Translations under genes and position numbers: made by a program
From: Spinacia oleracea
Lineage: Eukaryota > Streptophyta > Magnoliopsida > Caryophyllales > Amaranthaceae
Assembly (NCBI RefSeq): GCF_020520425.1
Contig: NC_079492.1
Coordinates: 146,687,361 to 146,751,360 of the forward strand
DNA length: 64,000 nucleotides
Direction: 5' to 3'
In this document: positions 1 to 12,086 of the stretch, piece by piece
Layout of the letters: every line of letters begins with the position of its first letter
How positions within the stretch are numbered: the first letter of the stretch is position 1
The notes under the pieces: model-generated
The model's database searches: none
Seen by the model: only the letters and a program-made list of their open reading frames with translations
What the model was told of the DNA's origin: nothing

Positions 1-175
1 TCATTTTTTTGTGGCCGGTGGTCATAACTCAGATCATACGAAGGGGACACTGAGAAATACGGAGTAGATTAACAGGATGATGTTACGTATCTACATAGCT
101 AATTTTAGCATTGCGTGAAAGTGCATCAATTCAAGGGTTTATTTTTGATAGAGTATAAAACTAATATTGGGGATT

Positions 176-356
176 CAACCATCAGCTAATTAAGCTTTTG
201 GTTGAGTTGGTCCCATGACATGGTATCAGAGCCTACGTGACGCAAAAGTCAAGGGTTCAAATCATCCACCCCTCCTTTTAAAGTGGAATATTTCGCGCTA
301 GGTATGGGGAGGCTTATGTTGCATCCACAACTTAAGCTTTTGGTTGAGTTGGTCCT
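176..356. repeat. LTR-retrotransposon or TRIM-like remnant
   Basis: A 25-bp word (core AAGCTTTTGGTTGAGTTGG) occurs in direct orientation near 193 and near 333. Between them sits TGGTATCAGAGCC at about 222-234, which matches the initiator-Met tRNA primer-binding site of plant copia and TRIM retrotransposons. No gag or pol is present. The two repeats could be internal repeats of a short solo element rather than LTR ends, so the class is a guess. Confidence 0.35.
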
Positions 357-480
357 CTGACAATTTTCTTTTTCTTACGGACAATTTGACTATAGAGAGT
401 GATGCGATAATTATAACTTAAGTAACCAACAAAATTGGAAGATTATATGGTTAGTCTTCGGCGTTAAGGGTCTTCATTTA

Positions 481-696
481 TTACCAATTGAGGTTGGCAT
501 GAGTGGTTAAAAGTCTCTTGCTCCTTAATCAAGGTCTCGGGTTCGAGCCTTGGGAATGGAAAAAACCTCAACTGGGAGGGATGTTGTCCATCGAGGTACC
601 CATGCAAACCCCCGCGGAAGATTAGTCCACTCGTCGAAAGCGGTGAAAACTCCTCGTGGTAGGGAAAAAAAAGAAAAAGAAAAAAAAAAAGAGGTT
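481..696 (+). mobile_element. tRNA-derived SINE
   Basis: It has a pol III A-box-like stretch (GGCATGAGTGGTTAA) near 495, a B-box (GGTTCGAGCC) near 540 and a degenerate poly-A tail at about 665-690. An 8-bp direct repeat TTCATTTA at 473-480 and 697-704 fits a short target-site duplication. The body does not fold as a functional tRNA, so it is a retroposon. Confidence 0.65.
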
Positions 697-1336
697 TTCA
701 TTTAATTTAATAGCATAGCCATGGCCCATAAGGGCACCTGATACAATTATGAAACCAGGGTACTAGGTAATTTTTTTCAATCCACAAGGTAAATTGTGAG
801 CAAGTAAAAAAAAAAGTTAGCTCATGAAAATTCTCTATATATAATTACTCCGAATAATTTTTGAGAGAATGTTAAATGGCTAGTCAATATTTTGTTGAAG
901 ACATAGAGATCCAACATGAGAATGTAGATGTTTACCAACATTATATACCATACTAATTACTACGTACAATAATTCAATTTTGTTGAAGACATTGAAATCA
1001 CAATTCAATACTTCAATTACTGTTTCAATTACTTGTTGGTTGTTAGCTGCTGGTACGTTTTTATTGGCAGATCGATTAGACCGGTTGTTTTCATGGGATT
1101 ATTTGTTGAATGTTTGAAGGATTACTTGCTTTTTCAGTTTGGTTAAAAAAGCTGCTTACAAAACATAATTTTATTGTTTTACCAAATAATTAAAAAAGTC
1201 TAAAAAATTAACAGAGAAAAGTCATTTACCAAATAAGGTTTAAATAATGAGAGATCGAGTATCTCACTCCTAAAATACTTTTTCGTAATAAAGTTGAAAA
1301 TTACTATAGTTTATAACACGTACTACCTCCGTATAG

Positions 1337-2222
1337 TAGGGGTGTAAATTGGATGGACTGGATTGGACTTTGCCAAGTCCAAATCCAATCCATAAATCTT
1401 TGGACTTTGATATTTGAGTTCGAGTCCAATCCAAACTTTTTTCGAATCCGATCCAATCCGATCCATAAAAAAATTCATGAGTCCAAATCCAGTCCAATCC
1501 GATTCGAATTTTTTTTGGAAAAAATAAACTTCATTTTTATTTATTTTAAAATGAATTAAAATCAAATGGTTCGAACATATATGCAAATAATACTGTTACC
1601 AACTAACTTTTGACACACAAAATAAAATAGGAATAAAATATACGAGTATTAAATATTTAGATGTAATCCTTAACACCTATAACTACAAGTCACTCTTCCA
1701 TAAAAGGAAAATAAATACTCCATGTCTCCATAGCTTTTAAGTAACATATATAATTGAAAATAACAATATGTTTTACACTTCTAAAGACTTAGGCAAAAAA
1801 TGTTCCAGCTCTTAAAAAAATATATTTTAAAAATATATTTAAGCTCAATAATCAACCATCACATCCGACAAGAGAAAGCGAATGAGAAAGAGGTTAATAT
1901 AATATATTTGGGTTATGGGTTTTATGTGGAGTGTAATATTTGGTTGTTTTTTGTTGCACATAATAAAGTCCCAAACAATCGCATATTTTATAATAATTCT
2001 TATATTACATATGTTTATCTATAAATAAAATCTTAAAACTTTGGACTTAATTGGATTTTTGGACCCCAAAAGATTGAGTTCAAGTCCAGTCCGAAAATAA
2101 TTGGACTTAGAAATTTGAGTCCGAGTCCAATCCAATTTTTTTCAAGTCCGATTCAGTCCGATAAGTTTGGACTGGACTTGATTATTGGACTTTGGACTTT
2201 TCTCAATCCATCTACACCCCTA
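1337..2222. mobile_element. Non-autonomous hAT-type element (886 bp)
   Basis: The ends are inverted: left TAGGGGTGTAAATTGGATGG, right the complement of TAGGGGTGTAGATGGATTG. They are flanked by a near-perfect 8-bp duplication, CCGTATAG (1329-1336) and CCGCATAG (2223-2230). Eight-base duplications and a TAGGGGTG-type start are typical of hAT elements. Subterminal regions are full of GGACTTGGA/TCCAATCC words. Short reading frames inside show no transposase. Confidence 0.75.
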
Positions 2223-2230
2223 CCGCATAG

Positions 2231-3383
2231 TATCATTAAGTTCTTTATGCTTTGAAAAACGTGTCCAATAATCAAAACTTTGACCATAAATTCTCACTAT
2301 TATATCTATAAAAAATTATCATGAGATATCTTGTTAGATTCGTCTCATAATGTATTTTATAAACATCAAATTTTTATAATTTTTTTGTCGTACATAATTG
2401 GATATATTAACGGTTAAACATTACATCGGAGTCCGTGCAAATAATAAGTGTAAAGATCTTTTTAAAACAGAGATAGTAAATTCATATGATTATGTCAAAA
2501 AACATTGGAGAAAAAGAAGAAGCTGGTTTTAAAGGTAAACTACTAAACTCTTGAGACGTAGTATGAGAATTGTTCATTTTATTAATAATCCTTCACATAA
2601 AATAATGACTTTTTGGGTCACAATTTTACATCAAAGGTATACTCTTTACGTACTACATTTCCCATTAAGAAATTCAAACAAATGAACTTTACTGCGCAAA
2701 GCCTTTCGTATTAACTTTTAGGTTGGTGGAAATTTTATTCCTTTATTTGCACCTCTTCAAAATTAGGAGAAAAAGAAAATTATACAAAGATTTTAGTTTG
2801 ACCAAATTTGTCAATTTAATTTTATTGAATTTACGATTTTAACTAACATTTGTTGTGCTTTTTGCACCAAGAAATTTCCTACTCCCTTTATTGCAAGCAT
2901 GCAAAGTTTTAAAGACCAAAACTAAAGAATTTTTCAAACAACAAAATAAATAAATTAATTAATTAAGCGATATTTGTGTGAATATATATCTCATTGACAT
3001 AATCTATGAGGTGTTTGGCAATAAAAGTTCCTTGTAAAAATAAAAGTACTCAAGTTATCTATGAAATTAAGTATGAATGTTTCTTTCATATTTCAACATA
3101 CTTGATATCTTGTAGTAATTCAATGCCTACAATTGTGAGACAACTAGTTTAAAAATCCATATCAATATACTTATTTGACTTGAATTGATACTTATTGACA
3201 CTAACTCATTCAAAATTCAAAGTTTTTACTAATTTTTCCAACAAAGTAGTTGCCATGCAAGAATTATTTACGGAGTATTATTTTAGAAATATTAAGGGTT
3301 TTTTGGGTAGGTAAGTAGAGTTGTGGTGATAAGCCAAAATTCCACATGAATCAACGTTGCCCATGTTATATAAGAATGGCTTA
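2231..3383. other. AT-rich intergenic DNA
   Basis: No coding frame, structured repeat or RNA gene could be recognised here. Confidence 0.5.
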
Positions 3384-3610
3384 TGCACCGTTTGGTATCG
3401 TTTTTTGTTTTTAATTTTCTGTTTTTTACAAAATTAAAAATCAAAATATTAGAACCACAAAAAATAATTTCCAATTAATATTTTGTTGACAGTTTTCAAA
3501 ATCTATATGATTACTATAAGTATAACTAATTTCTGATTCATGATTCAAGCTAAAGCATATAACTTTTAAAACCAAAAAATAAAAAACTGACAGTGATACC
3601 GAACTGCCCC
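3384..3610. mobile_element. MITE, family C copy 1
   Basis: The ends are inverted around GTTTGGTATC (left) and GATACCGAAC (right), with T-rich/A-rich subterminal parts. A related but decayed copy lies at 57265-57483. The target duplication could not be settled (TTA left, TAA right), so the superfamily is open; PIF/Harbinger is possible. Confidence 0.55.
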
Positions 3611-4053
3611 TAATATTTACTAGTAATAAACGCTAGTTTAGATTAATTATATCTAATGAGAATGGATAGAAAACTATTTTGACCAATTTTTTTTATTTAT
3701 AAACGACCAACCTCTTAAATTATGATGGTCAATAACATAAAGTCATGAACTCGCGGAGGGCAGAGCCGTCAATCAATTAAAAATCAAACCGAATTTTCTA
3801 GTCAATTGTTGAACCGGATCATTTTACACCAGCAGACTTTCAACTCGGTTCACCTCACGCGATTACACGTCCATAGTGTTCAAATTGGTCACATGAATAG
3901 GTCCAAATTTTATCCTTGTCGTTTTCCAACTATACCCTTTTAATTTAATTTTATTTAATTTAAGTTACTCTTTATAATACTACTCCATGGCATTGACTGT
4001 AATTTTAAATATTTTCCAAGGGTATTCAACGGAAATCAGTAGTGGTTGGCGCT

Positions 4054-4063
4054 CTATATATAC
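4054..4063 (+). promoter_or_regulatory. TATA box of the phospholipase A1 gene
   Basis: CTATATATAC lies about 125-133 bp before the chosen ATG, followed by a CT-rich leader that fits a plant 5'UTR. Confidence 0.55.
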
Positions 4064-4186
4064 CCCCTCTCATTCTATTCAAATGACGCTTCAGAGTTCA
4101 ACCAACACAACTTAATTAACAAACAAACCCAACCCAAACCCACTTTGTTATATTCTCTCTCCTAAATTCTCTTGCCATTAAAATTA

Positions 4187-5821
4187 ATGGCACAAGTTGC
4201 TCAAATTGGATCATCCTTCCTTCAATCACACAGTTTCAAACGGGCCGGGTTTCGGTGCGCCCAACAATCCCCGCTTTCGAGGCCCAGCTTATGGGATTCG
4301 GTTCGGGCCGTTCATGTTCAAGAAAGAGCTAATCAGAAGACAAAGACTCACCTCTCAAACCTTGAAAGGCTCCTACAAAAGGAAACAGCATCACCTTTGC
4401 CACCACGACCAATCAAGCCCATTGAGCGTAACAACCACCAGCCCGATACCAGCCGCGGTAGGGGGTTCCTAAATGGGCTTGATCTAGCTCATATTTGGCC
4501 CGAAGGGATACCGGGCCGGGCTGTTGAGGCAGCAGCTGAAATGTCACCTCGTCGCCTGACCCGAATCCAACAACTGTTATTGAACCGTCAGCCCGAGTAC
4601 TCCCCCCGAAACCACTTGGGAGCGCGGTGGAGGGAGTACCACGGAAGCCGGGATTGGGCCGGATTACTTGACCCTCTCGACGAGAATCTTCGTCGAGAGA
4701 TGGTTAGGTACGGGGAGTTTATCCAAGCCGCATACGAATCCTTCCACTCTGACCCCGCCACAACTGTGGAGGGGATCAATTCGTGGAGGGAAGTGGGGTT
4801 ACCTGATAAGTCATATCAGGTAACGAAAAGTCTTTATGCAACGTCATCTATTGGCTTACCCAAATGGGTGGATGACGTTGCACCCGATCTAGGGTGGATG
4901 ACGCAGCGATCTAGCTGCGTCGGTTACGTGGCAGTATGCCAAGATGAACGTGAGATTGCTAGGATGGGAAGGAGGGACATTGTCATCTCCCTACGAGGAA
5001 CCGCCACGTGTCTTGAATGGGCCGAGAATTTCCGGGCCCTACTCGTCCCAATGGAAGAACCCGATAATACCCGACCCAACGAAGATCAACCCAAGGTGGA
5101 ATGCGGGTTCCTTAGCTTATTCCGAACCAAAGGGGAACACACCCTTAGCTTAGCCGAGTCAGTTGTGTTGGAAATCAAACGGTTATTAGAAACCTACAAA
5201 GGAGAAACCCTTAGCATCACGATAACAGGACACAGTCTCGGCGCGGCCCTAGCCGTACTAGTAGCCGACGAGATTAGCACGTGCGCCCCGGATGTCCCTC
5301 CGGTGGCGGTCTTCTCCTTCGGGGGCCCACGGGTAGGAAACCGGGCCTTCGCCGAACGTATAAAGGCTAACAACGTAAAAGTGCTAAGGATAGTAAACAA
5401 CCAAGACGTGATCACAAGAGTTCCAGGAGTATTCATGAGTGAAGAGCTTGAACAAAAGCTAATGGATAACGCACAAGTAGCTTGTGTTCTTGATTTCTTA
5501 AGCAACAATTTACCGTTATCTTACTCCCACGTTGGTACGGAACTAAGGGTTGATACAAGAATGTCACCTTATTTGAGACCGGATGCTGACGTGGCATGCT
5601 GTCATGACTTGGAAGCGTACTTGCACTTGGTGGACGGGTTTATGGCATCTAATGGCCCGTTTAGGCCCAATGCTAAACGGAGCCTGTTTAAGTTGTTGAG
5701 TGAACAAGGTTCGAATGTGAAGAAATTGTATACAAGTAAGGCTAAGTCCTTGACTTTGAAAATTGAGAATGATGGAGTTGTGTCCATGTCTAAGTGTTTG
5801 CCTAGTCCTTCTTCGACATGA
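4187..5821 (+). CDS. Class I phospholipase A1 (DAD1-like lipase), plastid-type
   Basis: A single-exon gene for 544 aa. The start is the first ATG, reading [10 protein letters not shown]; upstream in-frame codons are non-ATG. Residues 1-80 are Ser/Arg/Gln-rich and poorly conserved, as expected for a plastid transit region. The lipase class 3 (alpha/beta hydrolase) core follows, with GHSLG at 348-352 (nucleophile Ser350), a likely acid Asp407 ([11 protein letters not shown]) and a His in the [12 protein letters not shown] block (about residue 473). The stretches [18 protein letters not shown] and [19 protein letters not shown] are hallmarks of plant PLA1-I enzymes, closest in my judgement to the I-beta/I-gamma group. 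Family members release acyl chains from the sn-1 position of plastid glycerolipids, and some feed jasmonate synthesis. All catalytic parts look intact. The gene is far more GC-rich than its flanks. Exact subclass is uncertain. Confidence 0.93.
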   Translation: MAQVAQIGSSFLQSHSFKRAGFRCAQQSPLSRPSLWDSVRAVHVQERANQKTKTHLSNLERLLQKETASPLPPRPIKPIERNNHQPDTSRGRGFLNGLDLAHIWPEGIPGRAVEAAAEMSPRRLTRIQQLLLNRQPEYSPRNHLGARWREYHGSRDWAGLLDPLDENLRREMVRYGEFIQAAYESFHSDPATTVEGINSWREVGLPDKSYQVTKSLYATSSIGLPKWVDDVAPDLGWMTQRSSCVGYVAVCQDEREIARMGRRDIVISLRGTATCLEWAENFRALLVPMEEPDNTRPNEDQPKVECGFLSLFRTKGEHTLSLAESVVLEIKRLLETYKGETLSITITGHSLGAALAVLVADEISTCAPDVPPVAVFSFGGPRVGNRAFAERIKANNVKVLRIVNNQDVITRVPGVFMSEELEQKLMDNAQVACVLDFLSNNLPLSYSHVGTELRVDTRMSPYLRPDADVACCHDLEAYLHLVDGFMASNGPFRPNAKRSLFKLLSEQGSNVKKLYTSKAKSLTLKIENDGVVSMSKCLPSPSST

Positions 5822-5830
5822 ATTATTAAT

Positions 5831-5836
5831 AATAAA
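5831..5836 (+). terminator. Possible poly-A signal of the phospholipase gene
   Basis: AATAAA lies 10 bp after the TGA stop. This is close for a plant near-upstream element, so a later site is also possible. Confidence 0.3.
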
Positions 5837-5904
5837 AAACGATTGTTTTTTCCCCAAAAAAAAAGCGGGAGAAAATATTTGTACATTCAAATTTCTTTTA
5901 TATA

Positions 5905-6179
5905 CTCCCTCCGTCCTTTAATACTCGATTTGTTTTGATCGAACACGTTTGCCAATGCACAACTTTGACCACCAATTTCTTTAAATACATATTATAAAAC
6001 TTATAAAAATATTACGGAGTAATATTTTCAAAATATATATATTTAGACGAAGACAACAATATATTACGGAGTATATACTAATATTTGTTTTCATATACTA
6101 GAAATAAAATATAATCAAAGTGAATTATGTAAATAGTGCAAAAAGTCAAACCGAGTCGAGTATTAAGGGACAAAGGGAG
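5905..6179. mobile_element. Stowaway MITE (275 bp)
   Basis: The element begins CTCCCTCCGTCC and ends with a related inverted GGGACAAAGGGAG. It is flanked by TA on both sides (5903-5904, 6180-6181), the Tc1/mariner signature. It sits just past the phospholipase 3' end. No coding capacity. Confidence 0.8.
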
Positions 6180-6749
6180 TAATCGGAGTATTACCTAACT
6201 ATGTACAGAGTCCTCCAATGATGCAAAATGTCAAAAGCTATGATCCACCATCCACAACAAATTAAATTTTAACTTGAAAATGAACTTTAAATTAACTTAA
6301 TACTCGTACATGTCACAAAATTTAAACAAGAAATTTAATCTACATTATGGCTAGAATGTCATCAATTATTTACTCCGTATAATGCAAAGATTATAGTATA
6401 CTCCGTAATGATAATACTGGATAAAGGAAATGAACTAATTATTGCCTAATTGGAGTGAATTATGTAGTGGTGTTATAGTGTGTTTGTGGCAGACCGACTA
6501 ACAATTTCACAAACAATCATGATGAAATTAGCGAGTAACTCTTGTAGGCTTGTAGCCAATTAATAAACAAGACAAAGTGGTGCAACAAACACGAAAAGTG
6601 GACAATCACCTATATTTGAATTATATCCACTATTTGAAACAAGTATCCACTATTTGCATCATTATTATTAAAAAAAAAAATCAATTCATTTTTTTTAAAT
6701 TTTTTGTGTTGATTAACGTGTAACTTCTAAAAATACGGGAGGGGCAGAA

Positions 6750-7290
6750 CACTACAAGAAAACGCGTTATTATCGACCGCCTAAAACGCTCGATAAACCT
6801 CTCAAAATTGACGGTAAAGAATTTACCGACCGTTATTGGTCGTCAATAGACCTGGTTATTGGACAGGGTAGTCCAATGGATATAGGGTTAGGGTCAAGTT
6901 AATAGGGCTTTTATTGGTCAGGGCTCTTATTGGACAGGGCCTTTATTGGACAGGGTCATTATAGGGTCAAACTTATACTACAATTATTTTAAAATTTAAA
7001 ATAGTAATGATACAAAAAATTACGTGTATAGCTTCGTATTCACTTGTACTTGCACATGGCTCTTTTGTTTTTCATTTTTCATTGCTCGTTTATTGACTCG
7101 CCCACTAATGACCCGCTATTGATCCGCAACCCGCTTTTGACCCGTCCATTATCGACCCGTTAAAAATGACCCTTTTAATACCCGACCCTCTTTTAACCCG
7201 CCCCGACCCTGATCCGACCCGCCCGATAACCAGGTCTAGTCGTCAATAGTCGGACAGTATAAGGGTGGTCGGTATTTGGCCAATTACCGG
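6750..7290. mobile_element. CACTA (En/Spm) terminal fragment
   Basis: CACTACAAGAAAAC at 6750 is the canonical CACTA terminus, followed by subterminal TCGACC/GACGGTAAA/GTCGTCAATA words that continue after the nested insert (7239 to about 7290). No matching right end (TTCTTGTAGTG) was found, so this is a truncated end. Confidence 0.6.
6849..7238. mobile_element. Small element nested in the CACTA end
   Basis: It has inverted ends ACCTGGTTATTGG and the complement (ATAACCAGGT), bounded by a perfect 10-bp direct repeat GTCGTCAATA (6839-6848 and 7239-7248). A 9-10 bp duplication suggests a Mutator-type MITE. The interior is rich in GACCCG/GGACAGGG words. Confidence 0.65.
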
Positions 7291-8163
7291 ACATAGAATT
7301 GAAGTACATCACAATGACGGGCTAATTGCGTCATGTTAGAATCTCTCTTCTGCAATTATTTTTACACACATTAATCGAGTTGCATTGGCTCGTTTTGATT
7401 GTTATTTTATGTGACATAACTAAGCCTATAATTGATACTTGTATTAAGCTATTACGGAGTAGTATTTATTCTATGACCTTCAGCAATAATACTAATCGGA
7501 CAACTGTATTAGATACTCCTTAACCCTTACAAACTGATGCTGAATAATGAATTATCTATTTAATTTAATTTATTGTCAAAGAAACAAGGAAATTAAAAGC
7601 CAGGTAAAATAAACAAAATAAAATAATAAAATAAAATAAAATAAAATGCTAGTTTGACCAAGCTTACAAGTTTGCATGCAAAAATAGTTATTAAACGACG
7701 TCTGTTATAGCCGCGTCTGCACTTTGCAGGCTATTTCCCAAACCTAAACATCGGATAAGTCCACTTCGGATGGTTGAATATTTTACTTAAACATGCATAC
7801 TTTACTTAATTTGTTTCCTTACCTATGGGAGGTTTGGGTAATTGGGTATCCAAACCCACACTTTAACTCCATATATAGACTTGTAGGTAAAGATAACATT
7901 GGGCCAGCTCGAGGCACGAAATTGACTAGCACGGCCCGAGTGCCCGATACAAGTACAAAAGAAAATAATCCAAATAATTTTAGGAAAAATAAATTTTGAT
8001 AAGTTCTGTTAAGTTTGGTAAATTCATATAACATAAGAGTTGAGCAAGTACAATTTATAACTAATTAAAATAAGTTCTAATAAATTCAGTTAAAAATTTA
8101 GAAAAAATAAGTGAAAAAAAAATTACGTGAACGCATCCTTATTCATCTCAGCTCTTCTTCTGT
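7291..8163. other. Intergenic DNA without recognised features
   Basis: AT-rich, with a short AAAAT microsatellite near 7616-7647. No supported gene or bounded repeat. Confidence 0.4.
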
Positions 8164-9056
8164 GTGACTAACCACACCATAAACTTGATGGTGTGACATG
8201 CGCGCGCAACTCCCTCGCGCACAAGCTTCTATGGAGAAGGTTATTGACTGGTGTTACCTGACTTTTTATGTTGGTGTTACTTTATACATTGTATTCGTTG
8301 TTACTTTTCTTTTTTTATTGCAAGTTCTTCAATTTCATATTAAATGTTCATGGTATAGACGGGTGTTACTTGATTTTTACACAAATTCTTATTTACAAGG
8401 GTTGTACAATAAATATTGTACACCGGAGTAAAAGTTAACTCAAAATACGTAAAAGTTAAGCTTATATATGTAAAAGTTATCTATTTTTTAGTGATAAATT
8501 TTTTCATTTCAATAAAACTAATTTTTTCAAAATCACTAATAATGTATAAAATTAATCATTGAATGTTTATCTATCAACTTTTTTTACTAATATAAAAGTT
8601 AATCAAAACTAAGTTAAAGTTACAAAAAAATGGATAAAAGTTATCTTGGTGTACAATAAATTTATTGTACACCTTGTGCGCGCAAGACCTTTTGTGATTT
8701 TTATATGCTAGTGTTACTTTTAGTTATTGCAGTTTCTAATTTCTTCAATTTCATGTTAGAGGTTCTTGGTATAGACTAGAGTAACTTGATTTTCTATGTT
8801 GATGTTACTTTTAGTTATTGCAGTTTCTTCAATTTCATGTTAGAGGTTCCTTGTATAGACTGGTGTTACTTGACTTTCTATGTTGATGTTACTTATAAAT
8901 TGTACTAGTGTACGTCTTCAATTTCTTGTTAGAGATTCTTTGTATAGAATGGTACGTGTTACTTTATTTTCTAAACCAGTGTTACTTTTAGGTTATTTTA
9001 ACCAATACGCCGAGCTTTAAACGTCACACCATCAAATAGATGGTGTGGCTTGTCAC
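8164..9056. mobile_element. Fold-back-like element with hairpin ends
   Basis: The left end reads GTGACTAACCACACCAT and the right end is its inverted relative, ATGGTGTGGCTTGTCAC. Each end also contains its own small palindrome (CACACCAT..ATGGTGTG). The interior repeats GGTGTTACTT and TTCAATTTCATGTTAGAGGT two to four times. No transposase and no clear target duplication. Confidence 0.5.
8401..8673. mobile_element. Nested palindromic-end MITE
   Basis: The ends are near-perfect inverted copies of GTGTACAATAAAT, and each end is itself a palindrome (TTGTACAATAAATATTGTACA). The inside carries several GTAAAAGTTA words. It is nested in the fold-back element. Confidence 0.5.
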
Positions 9057-9891
9057 ATATAAGACTTGAGGTATTCCGGCTACTTCTAATGCACCTTCCT
9101 ACCAATTAATTATATACTCCCAAACCAATAATCCATTTTTTTTTTTGATAAAATTAAAACAACAATCCATCATATATCTACCCGTCAATTAATTAATTAA
9201 TAATTAATCTACTACTCCGTAAGTACTTTAATTTAGCTAATTTGTCTTGATCTTGAAAAGCATAAAATACGAGTATGCATGCCTTACAACTTACAAGTCG
9301 TAGTCCATGATATAATATTGAAGTATGAGGTTGACTTTTGCTAAATGGGTACACTCCACTCGTACGGTGTTAATTAGATGAGAAATTTGGGTTTGTAATT
9401 TTACCAGTTTTTGTTCTTTTCATACTTAAAAAACCCCAGAATTTAGCAAAGAACCTTCAACTCATGCATCTTCAAGTCTTAAGCATGCATATGCATAGTC
9501 AAAGTTTATGAATAAAATTGAGTACTCAAGACTCAAGAGCGTTAAGACTTTTTAAACCAAGTTCAACCTAAGAATTATTATATTATTAGCAAATTCAACC
9601 TAGTTGATACAAATTATATTGGTAGAGACCAATATTCCGTAAAAAGAATAACATCAACTAATAAACGTCTTGGTACATTCATAAAAATGATATTAACTCT
9701 ACCAACTTCATATATTACAAAGTATTGTGTACACGTGACAAGCTGATCGATGAAAAGGTTGGTAGAATCTCATATTAACGCCAGTAATTAATTATCTACG
9801 GCATATGTAAAAAAATAAAACAAAATTATCTACATACATGTATACATATATGGCCTCCAATCCCTCCATTGAATCTCGATTTAAGAATCAA

Positions 9892-10480
9892 CTAGTTTGT
9901 GGCCCGGGCGTTGCTCCGGGTTTTTACTTTTAGTGGAATTTACTTATTTTAAATATGTGCATATGTGGTGCTATTATCTGATTTCCTTGCAAGATCAGTG
10001 GTCGATCAACAAACTTCCTTCCCATATCCGAAAATCAAAACAAATTCGAGTTCTCTTTTTCATGATTAGTTGATTATTATACTCTTGTCAATGTTTCTCT
10101 CTTCCGCACTCATAATTACACTCCATTACCCTAAGTTTTTTTTAATTTTTAAGCTTAAGTTGAGAAGAGAAGAATTGTACATTTATAAGTTAAGTAATTA
10201 ATTCCCTTTTGTTTGTTTTTTTACCTTTAATTCATTATTATTCATTTTAAAAAGGTTGTATTTATTATTTAAATAGAAAGATATAACATCATTGTGGCTA
10301 GCTAAGATGGTAAGAATGGTAACTTTTAATTCAAGAGGTCTATTGTTCAATCCTTGCTACATACTTTTTGGTTGTCAACTACATGTCATGATACTTAGTA
10401 GTGGTGATGTGGCGTAATAAGGAGGGATCTACGTGACACATATACGTTTTTATAAACGCCTTTTAATATATTAGTATAGA
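9892..10480 (-). mobile_element. Short non-autonomous Helitron H1
   Basis: On the minus strand it starts TCTATACTAATATATT and ends with a GC hairpin (CCCGGAGCAACGCCCGGG), a short spacer and CTAG. It is inserted between A and T, as the Helitron rule demands. There is no RepHel coding sequence. A SINE-like stretch (near 10295-10365) may lie inside. Confidence 0.7.
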
Positions 10481-10545
10481 TGACAATTGACAAATTTCAT
10501 ATTTGAAACTATTGTTATTCTACAATTCAGTAATTGTTTCAGTTA

Positions 10546-10914
10546 CTCCCTCTGTTTCTTTTTGTTTGTTACGTTTGGACTTTTGCACGTTTATTAATAT
10601 ATAATAAAGATTCTTTTTCTTTTTTATTAAAAAAATAAACCCAAGTAAAACTCAATCCACTAATCATTACAACAACCAATAAGATTGTTTTATTTATCAA
10701 AATGAACCAATAATGAAAAAACACAAAGATTGTTAACTTAACATACTTGAAAAATTGTAAAGAAATTTAATGAGTTGAAAAAATTGGACCAATTAAAATT
10801 AAAAGATAACACAAAAAATGATAATATAATAAATTAGGAAATATTCTCCCACATAACAAACAATGTGAAACACCTTAAAAGGAATACGTAACAAACAAAA
10901 AGAAACGGAGGGAG
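10546..10914. mobile_element. Stowaway MITE (369 bp)
   Basis: Inverted ends CTCCCTCTGTTTCTTTTTG and its complement (AAAGAAACGGAGGGAG), flanked by TA on both sides. Confidence 0.8.
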
Positions 10915-11002
10915 TATTAGATTACCAATAGTTCGTGTCCTCTACGTACATTAATTTCCAAGTTCCCATAACCATTATTATCCGGTATGGTTTCTTTATT
11001 TA

Positions 11003-11062
11003 GGGTAATAAAAATTACAAAAGGCCAAAACGGGGAGAGGTGATTCGAACCTGAAACGTGTC
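11003..11062 (-). repeat. SINE fragment
   Basis: A truncated relative of the neighbouring SINE: it shares AAATTACAAA followed by GGTGATTCGAACCTGA (inverted B-box). The head is missing. Confidence 0.4.
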
Positions 11063-11078
11063 AGGGCATAGTATTCTG

Positions 11079-11210
11079 TTTTGTTTTTTTTTTTGATTCC
11101 AATGAGCCACAAGGGCAATATAAATTACAAATGGGGGTGGGGTGATTTGAACCTGAGACCTATTGTACACAGGCCCTCGGTCTTAACCACTAGGCCAAGA
11201 CATCATTGGT
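11079..11210 (-). mobile_element. tRNA-derived SINE (minus strand)
   Basis: Read on the minus strand it has an A-box (TTGGCCTAGTGGTTAAG), a B-box (CAGGTTCAAATC) and a 3' A-rich tail. A 16-bp target duplication with one mismatch flanks it: AGGGCATAGTATTCTG at 11063-11078 and AGGGCATAATATTCTG at 11211-11226. Confidence 0.75.
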
Positions 11211-11733
11211 AGGGCATAATATTCTGTAACACTATACAAAGTTGTGGGGTACGATATATTGAGGTGGGAAAGTGTCAAAGTGGGAGTTAGCTTTAAAGGC
11301 TCCTAGGTCGATATATTTCCACTAATTAACGCATCATAAATATGCCATTATGTACGTAATGATGACCATTACGGCATTACGTGATCCAAAATTGGGGATG
11401 GAGAACTAACAAGTAACAACTTGTGTAAAAGGAACAATTCGACTTGTTGTATTCCATTAAATTCGAGTAGGAACAATTCTTGAAACATTATTGTTAATTT
11501 CTTGACATATGACGAAGTCAAAACAATTAATGCTCTGGTATGTAACGTAAGTTCATCGGGTAGTAGTTCAAGTCTTAACTTCTGCCTAAAGTATTTATTA
11601 GAAAGTAGAAACTGATGTGAGCACTTATGTAATTTTGCTAAATATATATTGGAGTATTCTTTGTTCTTGTTAACGCAAAGATTTTGTTCAACAAAAGTAA
11701 TGTTAGACATCGTAAAAGGATTATGAGTGCAAC

Positions 11734-12053
11734 ATGCGACCTTTAAGCCGTGTCACAATGATGACATGACATGCTTATGTGTCATGATTTAAATTGGAAA
11801 CTAAAATTTTAATTTATATATCCTACTTTAAATGTTTCAAAAAAAGCTAGGAAAATCTTAATATTATAATTTGTTTCCTTATTTATATCGACTACCTTAT
11901 TTACATATTTTTATAGTAAAAATATTGCATTGATAGTAAAAATATTATTATGACTCATAGCCTACGTGTCGCCTATATATACCAATTAAAATGTGACACG
12001 TAAGATTGCGACAACTAAATGTTGTCGCAACTTGCGACCTTTATCATCACCCA
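11734..12053. mobile_element. MITE family A copy 1 (palindromic ends)
   Basis: It runs from near GCGACCTTTAAGCCGTGTC to GTTGTCGCAACTTGCGACC. The right terminus is itself a hairpin (GGTCGCAAGTTGCGAC). A second, inverted copy is at 46860-47187. Here the left terminus is shorter than in copy 2. A direct repeat of about 33 bp flanks this copy (11701-11733 and 12054-12086). Confidence 0.65.
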
Positions 12054-12086
12054 TATTAGATATCGTAAAAGGATTATGAGTGTAAC

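Noticed and set aside
481-696. Possible tRNA gene (good B-box)
   Set aside because: No cloverleaf, a long 3' body, a poly-A tail and a flanking duplication: a SINE. The same holds for 11079-11210.
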